From Methanocorpusculum sp. (GTDB taxonomy: Archaea > Halobacteriota > Methanomicrobia > Methanomicrobiales > Methanocorpusculaceae): a stretch of 28,040 nucleotides of DNA. The notes under the pieces were generated by a model, which saw only the letters and a list, made by a program, of their open reading frames with translations, did no database searches and was not told the origin of the DNA. The position numbers and the translations under genes are program-made. This document shows positions 1-6,796 of this stretch, in pieces. The stretch spans positions 1 to 28,040 of the forward strand of contig DALTVX010000055.1 in assembly GCA_029987395.1 (NCBI GenBank), in the 5' to 3' direction. How positions within the stretch are numbered: the stretch's first letter is position 1; the number at the start of each line of letters is the position of its first letter.

Positions 1-189
1 GAGCGGTACAACACCGAGACCGGTGAGGTGGAGGACACCTTGGAGGTGGAATGCCATGACGAGGACGGTCTTGAAGCAATGGAAGCCCTAACAGATGTCA
101 AAAGACCAAACGGCGAGTGGCAGGGATATCAATATGTGTATGTCTCAAATGGTGTGGAAAAACACATCCGCCCTGTAAATTACAAGTAA
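1..189 (+). CDS. C-terminal fragment of an unrecognised protein
   Basis: The reading frame is open from the first base of the window to a TAA at 187-189, giving 62 residues that end in HIRPVNYK. The start lies outside the window. The fragment is acidic at first (many Glu and Asp), then rich in Tyr and Val, and contains GEWQGYQYVYVSNG. I recognise no family. It shows no Cys pair, membrane segment or other obvious motif. Codon use looks like real coding sequence, and an oligo-T tract begins immediately after the stop, which supports a true gene end. Confidence 0.55.
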   Translation, partial: ERYNTETGEVEDTLEVECHDEDGLEAMEALTDVKRPNGEWQGYQYVYVSNGVEKHIRPVNYK

Positions 190-223
190 TTTTTTTACTT
201 CTTTAAAAAAATCATTATTTTTT
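190..223 (+). terminator. T-tract terminator region after the first gene
   Basis: Seven T residues follow the stop codon directly (190-196) and a second six-T run lies at 218-223; another seven-T run lies at 253-259. Archaeal RNA polymerase terminates at such T tracts without needing a hairpin. No strong stem-loop precedes them. Confidence 0.45.
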
Positions 224-340
224 ACGAATTTCATCCGTTTTACAAAAATTCCTTTTTTTCACACGAAGACAGTTAAGTGTAGAGAACCAATATAGTGTAT
301 CACGGGCCTATCCCCGGAAGAACAGGAAGATGTGAAAAAT

Positions 341-475
341 ATGCAAGAAATCGTTTCCTCCTCAGAAGGACCAACCAAAAGATCGCTGCACCCCGCGAAG
401 ACTCCCGGGAAGAATGCTGCAGAGATCCGCAGAAAATATGCTCGAATCGAAGAATTAAAAGCTTCGGGAAAATAA
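341..475 (+). CDS. Possible small basic protein, 44 residues
   Basis: An ATG at 341 opens a 44-codon frame ending at TAA 473-475; the frame is stop-free from 296. AGGAAG at 324-329 sits 11 bases before the ATG. A GTG at 332 is an alternative start, giving 47 residues, but leaves almost no spacing to that site. The product is basic and helical toward its end (KNAAEIRRKYARIEELKAS). It lies in a 399-base gap between longer genes and no family is recognised. Overlapping frames in this stretch look less protein-like. It could also be the remnant of a longer gene. The call rests on coding character and a possible ribosome binding site only. Confidence 0.35.
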   Translation: MQEIVSSSEGPTKRSLHPAKTPGKNAAEIRRKYARIEELKASGK

Positions 476-512
476 GGCTTACCTTCACAACGCGTCATAT
501 ATAACCATTATT

Positions 513-528
513 CATTACAATAGTAATG
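513..528. repeat. Short perfect inverted repeat
   Basis: CATTAC (513-518) and GTAATG (523-528) form a perfect 6-base-pair stem around a 4-base loop. T-rich runs follow at about 551-567. It could be the 3' end signal of the small frame ending at 475. The TATA-like CATATATAACC just upstream (about 495-505) instead suggests a promoter region. The function is undecided. The rest of 476-588 holds nothing I can support. Confidence 0.3.
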
Positions 529-588
529 TTTATGGAGACGTATTGGTATGCTTTTTCCTTTTTTCAACACTAATAATTATTCCAGTTT

Positions 589-864
589 CTAGTTCCTATC
601 CGACAGTCTGGCTTTTATGCCGGCTATCTTGAAAGCGGTGAACACTGCCACCATTATAATATCCATTTCGTCATGCATTTTTTGAGCGTCTTCCTTTGCA
701 AAGGTATTGCTTGCAATATTTTGTCCCCCGATGCTCAAAGCATAACTAATAAACTCCTCTGGTTTAAATTGTGCTGACATTGTTTTATTGTACGTCACAT
801 CAATTTGGATCTCTGCAGGGACCCTGCCTTTTGTTTCTTGAGATGTGATAGTTTGTTCATCCAT
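589..864 (-). CDS. Hypothetical protein, 91 residues
   Basis: The ATG at 864 is preceded by TAAGGT at about 8 bases, a plausible ribosome binding site, and the gene has its own TATA-like region and inverted repeat upstream (877-904). The product has no Cys and no signal peptide. An early stretch (EIQIDVTYNKTMSAQ) looks like a beta strand. The second half is probably helical with a hydrophobic patch (MDIIMVAVFTAFKIAGIKAR). I do not recognise a family. The overall size and the arrangement of strand then amphipathic helix loosely resemble the DUF3467-type protein at 2342-2635, but I see no convincing residue match. It is likely cytosolic. Confidence 0.6.
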   Translation of the reverse strand: MDEQTITSQETKGRVPAEIQIDVTYNKTMSAQFKPEEFISYALSIGGQNIASNTFAKEDAQKMHDEMDIIMVAVFTAFKIAGIKARLSDRN

Positions 865-876
865 ATTTTTACCTTA

Positions 877-904
877 CTAAAGACTCGTCCTTTAGATATA
901 CTAA
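877..904 (-). promoter_or_regulatory. Promoter with inverted repeats for the 91-residue protein
   Basis: On the minus strand a TATA-like TTAGTATATCTAA (904-892) carries TTAG/CTAA half-sites around a 5-base spacer. Just downstream, CTAAAG (877-882) and CTTTAG (890-895) form a perfect 6-base inverted repeat with a 7-base spacer. The second repeat falls between the TATA element and the expected start of transcription (about 873), a position where a repressor could act. Confidence 0.35.
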
Positions 905-1096
905 CCTTGCGTGCGGCCGGATAGCAAGACGGATACTAGACACAAAAGTTCTAGAACGGACTTATCACTCATCGAACGAGGGATAATTCAAACACGTTTT
1001 AAAGTTTTTCTGTTTGTGTGCGTGCGTGGGGTGTGCACGTGCATTCACGTGAAAAAATATATTTTGATTTGGGTGTGGAAAAAAGATATGAGAGAT

Positions 1097-1993
1097 TTAT
1101 TTGACGGTTGCTATTTCCATCCAGGTGTTTTTCTTGATCCCCGATGTTGGATCTAGTATTGGATAAGTTGGGCTCGAATCAAAATCCATTTTTGTATTAA
1201 TATATAATATTCCCTTATATTCGTATAGTGAGCCTACATCTGGATATGGCGCTGATTTCCACTGCTTTTCTGTATTCCAATCACTTATAGTATAAATTTT
1301 TTTCGACAAATCGATCATTAGTAATTCTTTATCATAATAATCTTCAGTAGTATACACTTTGATAGAAATGCCCTTACGTATATTTTCCTGTGCCTGCTCT
1401 TTCTCCAACTTTCCTTTTTTGATGCATACCCAATACGTTCCCCCCATATCCACATACACAGTGCCAATTTTCATCGTACCGTCTTTACCGTCCGCCACGT
1501 TACCTACAAATTCCTTCCATTCAATTCTATTATTTATCGAGTATCTATCCTCAAATGCCCCGGCTACTTTCCCGAACTTCTTGTCTGTAATAAGCAAGGA
1601 TACACCGGTCCCACTCGTACAAACTATCGATACCGTTCCAACTGGATTTATTCCGGAATCCCAGGAAAGCGTCATACCGGGACCAAAATCCCCGGTTGCA
1701 CCAAATTCGGCCGTTCTATCCACGCCATCCACCATGATCTTAAAGCCTCCTGCGTGGAGAACGTCGCCATTCAGATGAGTTATCATAATGATATTTCCCT
1801 GATGGTCGATGGTTGCTCCAAGAATCGGGGCAGGTTCTGCCATGCCAAAGCCACCCACCACGGCAGCTCCGATAATGCCAACAAACACCGTTGTCATGGC
1901 AAGAATTAGTATCGTTCCAAGGATCGGGGATACTCCATCATTTTTCGAAAAGCATACACTCCACATATAATAAATTATAATCGCGTACAACAT
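1097..1993 (-). CDS. Archaeal type IV pilin-like secreted protein
   Basis: The 298-residue protein has the N-terminal hallmark of archaeal type IV pilins (Pilin_N, formerly DUF1628): a short charged stretch, KNDGVSPILGTIL at residues 17-29, then a hydrophobic helix to about residue 47. Such proteins are made as class III prepilins, cleaved by an archaeal prepilin peptidase, and assembled into pili or surface fibres through the helix. The remaining 250 residues would lie outside the cell. The last 70 contain spaced aromatic residues (WKSAPYPDVGSLYEYKGILY, then NTWMEI at the end), reminiscent of small carbohydrate-binding modules; that comparison is by eye. Start: ATG at 1993 has AAGGGAT about 9 bases upstream. 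An ATG at 1966 would give a more usual short leader but lacks such a site. No other pilus gene is nearby. Confidence 0.75.
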   Translation of the reverse strand: MLYAIIIYYMWSVCFSKNDGVSPILGTILILAMTTVFVGIIGAAVVGGFGMAEPAPILGATIDHQGNIIMITHLNGDVLHAGGFKIMVDGVDRTAEFGATGDFGPGMTLSWDSGINPVGTVSIVCTSGTGVSLLITDKKFGKVAGAFEDRYSINNRIEWKEFVGNVADGKDGTMKIGTVYVDMGGTYWVCIKKGKLEKEQAQENIRKGISIKVYTTEDYYDKELLMIDLSKKIYTISDWNTEKQWKSAPYPDVGSLYEYKGILYINTKMDFDSSPTYPILDPTSGIKKNTWMEIATVK

Positions 1994-2021
1994 GATTATA
2001 CTATCCCTTGTGATTGTTTTT

Positions 2022-2070
2022 TCTAAAAAATATATGGTCTTTGGTTTGGTTATGAGAGAATTATAAGAAA
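2022..2070 (-). promoter_or_regulatory. Candidate promoter of the pilin-like gene
   Basis: Two TATA-like elements face the pilin gene on the minus strand: TATATA at 2029-2035 and TTATAA at 2061-2067. The nearer would start transcription about 10-15 bases before the ATG, the farther about 45 bases before it. The interval 2071-2217 is AT-rich and contains nothing further I can support. Confidence 0.3.
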
Positions 2071-2217
2071 TCTATTTAAATATTGCTATTTTAATTCAAC
2101 CAATCTTCAATTAACTATCTTATATGCTTTAATGTAGTTTTTTGCATGTCCTGTAACACTGATTATTCTAAAAATTTACACGTGTTAAAAAAAAGGGAAT
2201 GGAACATTAGGTAGTGA

Positions 2218-2289
2218 AGCCGTTGGAGGGACTTGAACCCTCGGCCTGCTGATTACGAATCAGCCGCTATACCGCTAAGCCACAACGGC
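2218..2289 (-). tRNA. tRNA-Thr (anticodon CGU)
   Basis: The minus strand folds as a complete 72-base cloverleaf. The acceptor stem GCCGTTG/CAACGGC has 7 pairs. The anticodon stem GCTGA/TCAGC encloses loop TTCGTAA, giving anticodon CGU, which reads ACG (threonine). The T arm contains GGTTCAAGTCC. The discriminator base is U, as expected for archaeal tRNA-Thr. The next bases are TCA, so CCA is not encoded and must be added after transcription. No intron is seen. A TATA-like stretch (TTATTTATTG, minus strand) lies about 35-45 bases upstream. Confidence 0.95.
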
Positions 2290-2341
2290 ACGCTTCTGTG
2301 CTCAAACATATTGCCCGTTGGACAATAAATAAGTTATTGGT

Positions 2342-2635
2342 TTATGAATACCCTTGCAGGGTCGAGGTATCATTTTCGGGTCCATGCGCCCCGACCGATA
2401 TCTGTCCAAACTTCGCTTCGTACTCGTTCACACTTTTTTGCAGGGCCGCAAGAAGCTTCTTCGCATGTATCGGGCTTATTGCGACGATCGACTTTGCTTT
2501 CGCCTGATTTCCGACAGGAATATGATGCAAAAATATCATCGTGAACTCATCATCCTTGAACGCGATCTGGATCATATTACTGTATACCGGGTCAAGGTTT
2601 TGCGGGATCTGGATGTTGAGTTCGTTATTTACCAT
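2342..2635 (-). CDS. DUF3467 domain protein
   Basis: The 97-residue product starting MVNNELNIQIPQNLDPVYSN matches my recollection of the DUF3467 family: a segment IQIAFKDDEFTMIFLHHIP followed by AKSIVAISPIHAKKLLAAL. The family is small, found in bacteria and archaea, and has no established function. A longer frame opens at 2728, but its added N-terminus lies antisense to the Cas4-like gene and does not look like the family, so the ATG at 2635 is preferred. The gene is divergent from the Cas4-like gene with only about 28 bases between start codons. The tRNA-Thr lies 52 bases downstream in the same orientation. Confidence 0.8.
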   Translation of the reverse strand: MVNNELNIQIPQNLDPVYSNMIQIAFKDDEFTMIFLHHIPVGNQAKAKSIVAISPIHAKKLLAALQKSVNEYEAKFGQISVGAHGPENDTSTLQGYS

Positions 2636-2663
2636 AATTATTAATAGTGTGTTAAACGAACTT

Positions 2664-3365
2664 ATGTCTATGGAACCATCATCCCGGGATGACATGATTT
2701 CTGTGACAGATGTGGTAAAAGCGGGCACGTGCCCGATGCAGCTCTACCTCGCAAAATCTTCAAAGTCCCCCTATGAGGAGCCGATTTCCTATACGGTCGC
2801 AAAACAGCTCTCCTATTATCTGGGGGATATCCTTTCAGTAGAGGACATATGGGAAGAGGGACTGAAAAATATGGTGCCGGAGGATCAGCCTGCTCTTTCG
2901 TACCTTGAAAATATGGTCACTGCCTGCAGCAAAGTGACCTGGCGTCAGGCAGAACGGTATGATGTATCTGTTTTTTCTGAAAAATATGGAATCTATGGCA
3001 AAGTCGACCGGTTCTTTGATGATAGTTTTTCTCTCGTAAAAAGCGGGTCGGCTCCAACGCGCGGGGTCTATCTCTCTGACCGTCTCAGAGTGGTTTGTTA
3101 CGCGATCTGTCTTGAGGAGATGCTAGGGAGACCTTATTATGGGCGGGTCGAGTATCTTGTTTCAGGAACTATACGTAGCGTAGTCGTCGAACCAAAGGAC
3201 AAACGGGCTCTGTTCCTCGCACTCCGTGCAGCAGAAAAAGTACATAAAGGCGGGATCCCAAAAGTGGTCCGCGGTCCGTATTGTTCCTGGTGCAGATTCC
3301 AAGAAACCTGCTCAGCTGTTGAAAAACCTAAATCTCTCTTTTCTAAAATGATGTCAAAGGCATAA
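2664..3365 (+). CDS. Solitary Cas4-like (Dna2/RecB-type) protein with altered active site
   Basis: The 233-residue product has the Cas4/DUF83 layout: ISVTDVVKAGTCPMQLYL near the N-terminus, a middle GKVDRFF segment, and a C-terminal CSWCRFQETC. Cys23, Cys207, Cys210 and Cys216 are placed as the four ligands of the Cas4 iron-sulfur cluster. Cas4 nucleases also need a PD-(D/E)xK centre. Asp115 in GKVD is present, but where the acidic residue and Lys are expected there is SLVKSG (Leu124, Lys126), and the usual QxxxY is RVVCY. The fold is therefore probably kept while nuclease activity is doubtful. No cas1, cas2 or repeat array is near. Starts at 2670 (probably leaderless) or 2694 (GGGATG just before) are also possible; the frame extends upstream antisense to the DUF3467 gene and that part is unlikely to be translated. 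Confidence 0.72.
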   Translation: MSMEPSSRDDMISVTDVVKAGTCPMQLYLAKSSKSPYEEPISYTVAKQLSYYLGDILSVEDIWEEGLKNMVPEDQPALSYLENMVTACSKVTWRQAERYDVSVFSEKYGIYGKVDRFFDDSFSLVKSGSAPTRGVYLSDRLRVVCYAICLEEMLGRPYYGRVEYLVSGTIRSVVVEPKDKRALFLALRAAEKVHKGGIPKVVRGPYCSWCRFQETCSAVEKPKSLFSKMMSKA

Positions 3366-3397
3366 CTTAGATATTGTGAGAAAAAGAATATACTAAG
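3366..3397 (+). promoter_or_regulatory. Promoter and possible operator of the DtxR-FeoA/feoB operon
   Basis: In the 38 bases before the regulator gene, CTTAGATAT (3366-3374) and ATATACTAAG (3388-3397) form an imperfect inverted repeat whose outer arms, CTTAG and CTAAG, match exactly. The AATATACTAA part is also TATA-like. Autoregulation by the downstream metal-responsive regulator would fit, but this is inferred from symmetry and position only. Confidence 0.35.
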
Positions 3398-3403
3398 CTA
3401 GTC

Positions 3404-4102
3404 ATGACCTTTGAACTCTCAGAAGATATTCTCGAAGCAATACTCAATACCGGGAAGGAGACGGTAAAGGTCTCGAATCTGGAAGATCTGGTACACAGCG
3501 ATACCACCGGGCTCAGCAAAGCGGTCACCTGTCTCAAAGATAAAGGGTATGTCACCGAGTCATCGGCCGGACTCACTCTTACCGACAAGGGATCGGTCAA
3601 GGCGGCTCAGGTCGCGCGAAAACACGCTGTTCTCACAAGTTTTCTCACCGATGTTTTAGGAACTGAACCGGATGATGCCTCTAAGGAGGCATGCATCATG
3701 GAGCACAGCATATCCTCCGAGACCATTGAACTTCTTGATACCTTCCTCGAAAAGCGCGGCTCGGAACATAAAGCCGGCCGCGGAAGAGCATGGAGACGGG
3801 GAGGCGGCGAGCCGCCAAAGAGCACCTCTCCGGGACATGAAGGGCATGGTGACCTCACCAAACGTAATCCGATCGTGTCTCTCTCTGAGTGTCAGGAAGG
3901 TTCTCTTCTGCATGTATCCATGATCCGGTGCTTTGCAAAACACAGCCGTCTCATCGATCTCGGTGTCATTCCGGGCGAACTGATCACGCTCAGACGCAAA
4001 CTTGACAATAATGCGGTGGTAATAACCGTGAAAGGATGTGACATCGCCTTAAGCCCCGAGGTCGCCGAAAATATCATGGTTGAGCGGTGTAACGCTCAAT
4101 GA
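3404..4102 (+). CDS. DtxR-family metal-dependent regulator fused to a FeoA domain
   Basis: This 232-residue protein has two parts. Residues 1-75 look like the DtxR winged helix (LSKAVTCLKDKGYV as the recognition region, TLTDKG as the wing). Residues 76-120 look like the dimerisation domain, where Cys97, Glu100 and His101 (CIMEHSIS) match the Cys102/Glu105/His106 metal ligands of DtxR. A Gly/Arg-rich linker (122-150) leads to a FeoA/SH3-like domain (about 155-229; LIDLGVIPGELITL). It should sense Fe2+ or Mn2+ and repress iron uptake genes. The FeoA part may bind metal or interact with FeoB. The gene overlaps feoB by ATGA, so the two are co-translated. Start ATG 3404 fits the family N-terminus. 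Confidence 0.88.
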   Translation: MTFELSEDILEAILNTGKETVKVSNLEDLVHSDTTGLSKAVTCLKDKGYVTESSAGLTLTDKGSVKAAQVARKHAVLTSFLTDVLGTEPDDASKEACIMEHSISSETIELLDTFLEKRGSEHKAGRGRAWRRGGGEPPKSTSPGHEGHGDLTKRNPIVSLSECQEGSLLHVSMIRCFAKHSRLIDLGVIPGELITLRRKLDNNAVVITVKGCDIALSPEVAENIMVERCNAQ

Positions 4103-5973
4103 TGCGCCGGGCTGTTTTGATCGGGAACCCCAGTGTAGGGAAATCCCTTATTTTCAATCACCTGACCGGTCTTGGTGTCGAGGTGAGTAATTATCCCGGG
4201 ACCACCGTTGGACTGATGTCTGGTGTCGTTCGTTACAGCGATACAGAATTTACTCTCGTGGATCTACCGGGGATCTATTCTCTCTCGGGAAAATCTGGCG
4301 AGGAACAACTTGTCCGTGAGTATCTCATCACCGGTGACGCTGATTTAATTGTCGCCATCTTAGATGCGAAACATCTTGAAAGGAATCTGTATCTCCTGCT
4401 GCAGGCAGCAGAGATCAGAAAACCTCTGGTGATCGTTCTTAACATGATGGACGATGCACGGTCCGCGGGAAAGATCATCGACGGTGCTGCTCTTTCGGAA
4501 AAGTTTGGCGTTCCGGTGGTCGAGACCATTGCCACTCAGGGAAAAAATCTTGAGAAGATCGCCGACTATGTCATAGCCGAGGAGCTGTTTGTTCCAAAGA
4601 TCGTTCCCCGATACGATCACCACATCGAGGCGGCAGCAAAGAGTCTGCAAAAACATTACGATCTTTCGGAGGCCGAAGCTCTTTTAGCACTCGAGAACGT
4701 TTCCCTCAGCACCCTCTCGCCCGAGGTGATGGAAAGTGCCTCGGTCGTTTCCGAGGAGATCCAAAAACGGCACATGATGTCCCCAAAGCAGATCATCGGG
4801 GCAAACCGGCACAACACGGCAAAAGCGATCTCTAAAGATGTAACGACGTTCGCTCCTTTGAAAAAACGCCTCGACTTCGACTCGCTTCTGACGCGAGGGT
4901 TCCCAGGCATCCCCATCCTGATCCTTACGATGGTGGGAATACTTGGTATCGTTTTCCTGCTCGGAGGATTTTTGGAGGAGGCTATCACAGGGGCGATGTC
5001 GATGTATCTTTTAGATCCGTTCCACTCTCTAGAGTTTGCACCTTTTATTGATACGGTTGGTAGCGCAGTGATCCTCGCCTTAATGGCAGGTCTTGGGATC
5101 GCGTTTCCGTACGTTTTTTTGTTTTACATCTTCATCTCGATCCTGGAAGACACCGGATATCTGACCCGGGCCGCATTTCTTGCCGATCGGGGAATGCATA
5201 AAATCGGGCTCCACGGACAGGGTCTGATCCCGCTCGTTCTTTCGTTTGGGTGCAGTGTTCCTGCGATCATGAGCACACGTTTTCTCCCAACCAGGCGTGA
5301 ACGGATCATTGCCTCTGTTCTTGTGACGATGCTCCCCTGCTCGGCGAGAACCGTGGTTATATCAGGTATCGTTGCCTCCTTTGTCGGGTTTGGCGCAGCG
5401 TTTTCTATCTACGGGATCATCTTCGTCCTGGTTTTTATTATAGGCTGTATTCTTTCCCGCGTCACACCGGGTGAACAGTACGGGATGATCCTTGAGATGG
5501 CAGAGCTCCGCCGCCCGATCCCGAAGTACGTTGTCAGAAAAGCATGGATGCGGGTACGCGAATTTTTGTATATCGCGATGCCCCTTCTCTTGATCAGCAG
5601 TATATTCCTCGGGATCTTCGAATATTTAGGTCTGGTTGCGTTTTTCCAGTCGTTTATCGATCCAATTTCAACTGCAGTTCTAGGCCTGCCTGGATTTGCA
5701 TTCACCGCGCTGATGTTTGGTATCCTCAGAAAGGAGATGGCGTTTGAGACCCTCGCGATTTTAGGTGGGACGACCGATCTCGGCTCGATCCTTTCGAGCT
5801 CGCAGCTCTATATTTTCGCCTTGGTGTGCGTTCTCTTCGTTCCATGTATCTCAACCATCGCTGTTTTGATGAGGGAGATCGGGGTAAAGGGCGCCGCCCT
5901 CATCACGGCGTTCACTCTTATCCTCGGTACCTCTCTTGGGGCACTTCTGCATTTTATTTTTATGCTGTTTTGA
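4099..5973 (+). CDS. feoB: Ferrous iron transporter FeoB
   Basis: The 624-residue protein imports Fe2+ through the cytoplasmic membrane. The N-terminal G domain shows G1 GNPSVGKS (9-16), the G2 region NYPGTT (31-36), G3 DLPG (55-58) and G4 NMMD (115-118). From about residue 270 it is a polytopic membrane region with the conserved FGCSVPAIMSTRFL and LPCSARTVVISG segments, the Cys-containing gates typical of FeoB. At 624 residues it is shorter than the 773-residue E. coli protein. It starts within the stop of the DtxR-FeoA gene; ATG 4102 is an alternative one codon in. No separate feoA or feoC gene is seen; the FeoA domain is on the regulator. The end is AT-rich (AATAAAAATAAC at 5999-6010) without a strong hairpin. 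Confidence 0.96.
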   Translation: MMRRAVLIGNPSVGKSLIFNHLTGLGVEVSNYPGTTVGLMSGVVRYSDTEFTLVDLPGIYSLSGKSGEEQLVREYLITGDADLIVAILDAKHLERNLYLLLQAAEIRKPLVIVLNMMDDARSAGKIIDGAALSEKFGVPVVETIATQGKNLEKIADYVIAEELFVPKIVPRYDHHIEAAAKSLQKHYDLSEAEALLALENVSLSTLSPEVMESASVVSEEIQKRHMMSPKQIIGANRHNTAKAISKDVTTFAPLKKRLDFDSLLTRGFPGIPILILTMVGILGIVFLLGGFLEEAITGAMSMYLLDPFHSLEFAPFIDTVGSAVILALMAGLGIAFPYVFLFYIFISILEDTGYLTRAAFLADRGMHKIGLHGQGLIPLVLSFGCSVPAIMSTRFLPTRRERIIASVLVTMLPCSARTVVISGIVASFVGFGAAFSIYGIIFVLVFIIGCILSRVTPGEQYGMILEMAELRRPIPKYVVRKAWMRVREFLYIAMPLLLISSIFLGIFEYLGLVAFFQSFIDPISTAVLGLPGFAFTALMFGILRKEMAFETLAILGGTTDLGSILSSSQLYIFALVCVLFVPCISTIAVLMREIGVKGAALITAFTLILGTSLGALLHFIFMLF

Positions 5974-6037
5974 GTGGAGATACCCAAACTCCCTCTCAAT
6001 AAAAATAACATGACCGAGAGCCTATAGTATAGTAACA

Positions 6038-6796
6038 ATGCTGACTTTTATCGGGCTTGGCCTCTTTGACGAATTTGACGTATCGGTCCGTGGTATGGAT
6101 GCCATCCGATCTGCTGACACGGTGTTTCTGGAGGTGTACACCTCGGTCCTTACCGGTGCCCCGATCGAACGGCTCGAAGCGTTCTATAATAAGAAGATCA
6201 CCCCGCTCTACCGTGAGGATGTGGAGATCCATGCAGATAAGATCCTTGATGCCGCAGAGTCTGGAAACGCGGTTTTTCTGACCGCAGGTGACTCAATGAT
6301 CGCGACGACCCATTCCGATCTTCGTATCCGTGCGGCCGGTCGAAACATTCAAACAAAGATCATTCACGGAGCTTCGATCACGACCGCGGTCTGCGGCCTT
6401 TCGGGTCTACAGAACTACCGTTTCGGCAAATCCGTTTCGGTTCCGTTTCCGTATGGAAAATGGTTCCCGATGACCCCGATCGAGGTCATCTCGGCAAACC
6501 TGAAGGATAATCTGCACACGCTGGTTTTTCTTGACATTCAAAAGGACAAGGAACGGTATATGAAGATCTCCGAGGCAGTGGAACTTTTAGAGGAGCAGGC
6601 AAGTCGCGTGGATGCGAAGATCCCGCTGTATGTCGGTATCGCCCGTGCGGGATCTCCCGACCCCGTGGTCCATGCAGGAAATTCTGAAGAAATGAAGACA
6701 TTTGATTTCGGCTCTCCTTTGCATATTCTCATCGTTCCCGCCCTGCTCCATGACATCGAGCGTGAATATCTCGAGAGGTTTGCAGGTCTATGCTGA
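6038..6796 (+). CDS. dphB: Diphthine synthase (Dph5/DphB)
   Basis: The 252-residue protein is an S-adenosylmethionine-dependent methyltransferase that methylates the modified histidine of elongation factor 2 on the way to diphthamide, a modification of archaea and eukaryotes. The N-terminus MLTFIGLGLFDEFDVSVRG is diagnostic of the family. TAGDSMIATTHSDLRIRA (about 85-102) and HGASITTAVCGLSGLQNYRFG contribute to the SAM pocket of the tetrapyrrole-methylase fold. Length is normal. A TATA-like AATAAAAATAAC at 5999-6010 would start transcription close to the ATG, giving a near-leaderless mRNA. The next gene overlaps its last 7 bases. Confidence 0.95.
   Translation: MLTFIGLGLFDEFDVSVRGMDAIRSADTVFLEVYTSVLTGAPIERLEAFYNKKITPLYREDVEIHADKILDAAESGNAVFLTAGDSMIATTHSDLRIRAAGRNIQTKIIHGASITTAVCGLSGLQNYRFGKSVSVPFPYGKWFPMTPIEVISANLKDNLHTLVFLDIQKDKERYMKISEAVELLEEQASRVDAKIPLYVGIARAGSPDPVVHAGNSEEMKTFDFGSPLHILIVPALLHDIEREYLERFAGLC

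Noticed and set aside
532..573. A 13-codon frame after a TATA-like CATATATAACC
   Set aside because: Too short and no ribosome site; the TATA-like element alone is not enough to call a leader peptide.
1013..1052. GT-rich stretch with CACGTG repeated
   Set aside because: Looks like simple-sequence bias; the repeats are too few and short to call an operator or origin element.
911..1156. An 81-codon plus-strand frame between the 91-residue gene and the pilin gene
   Set aside because: Its translation is rich in Cys, Val and Arg from a GT-rich tract and its end runs antisense to the pilin gene; no ribosome site or family resemblance. The 865-1096 gap beyond the promoter elements holds only the GT-rich run with repeated CACGTG at 1013-1052.
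2541..2663. N-terminal extension of the Cas4-like frame
   Set aside because: It lies antisense to the DUF3467 gene, has no family similarity, and would lack a promoter.
2636..2728. N-terminal extension of the DUF3467 frame
   Set aside because: Antisense to the Cas4-like gene start and unlike the DUF3467 family N-terminus.
3656..3943. Frames antisense to the DtxR-FeoA linker
   Set aside because: Shadow frames from GC-rich linker codons; the sense protein has conserved domains on both sides.
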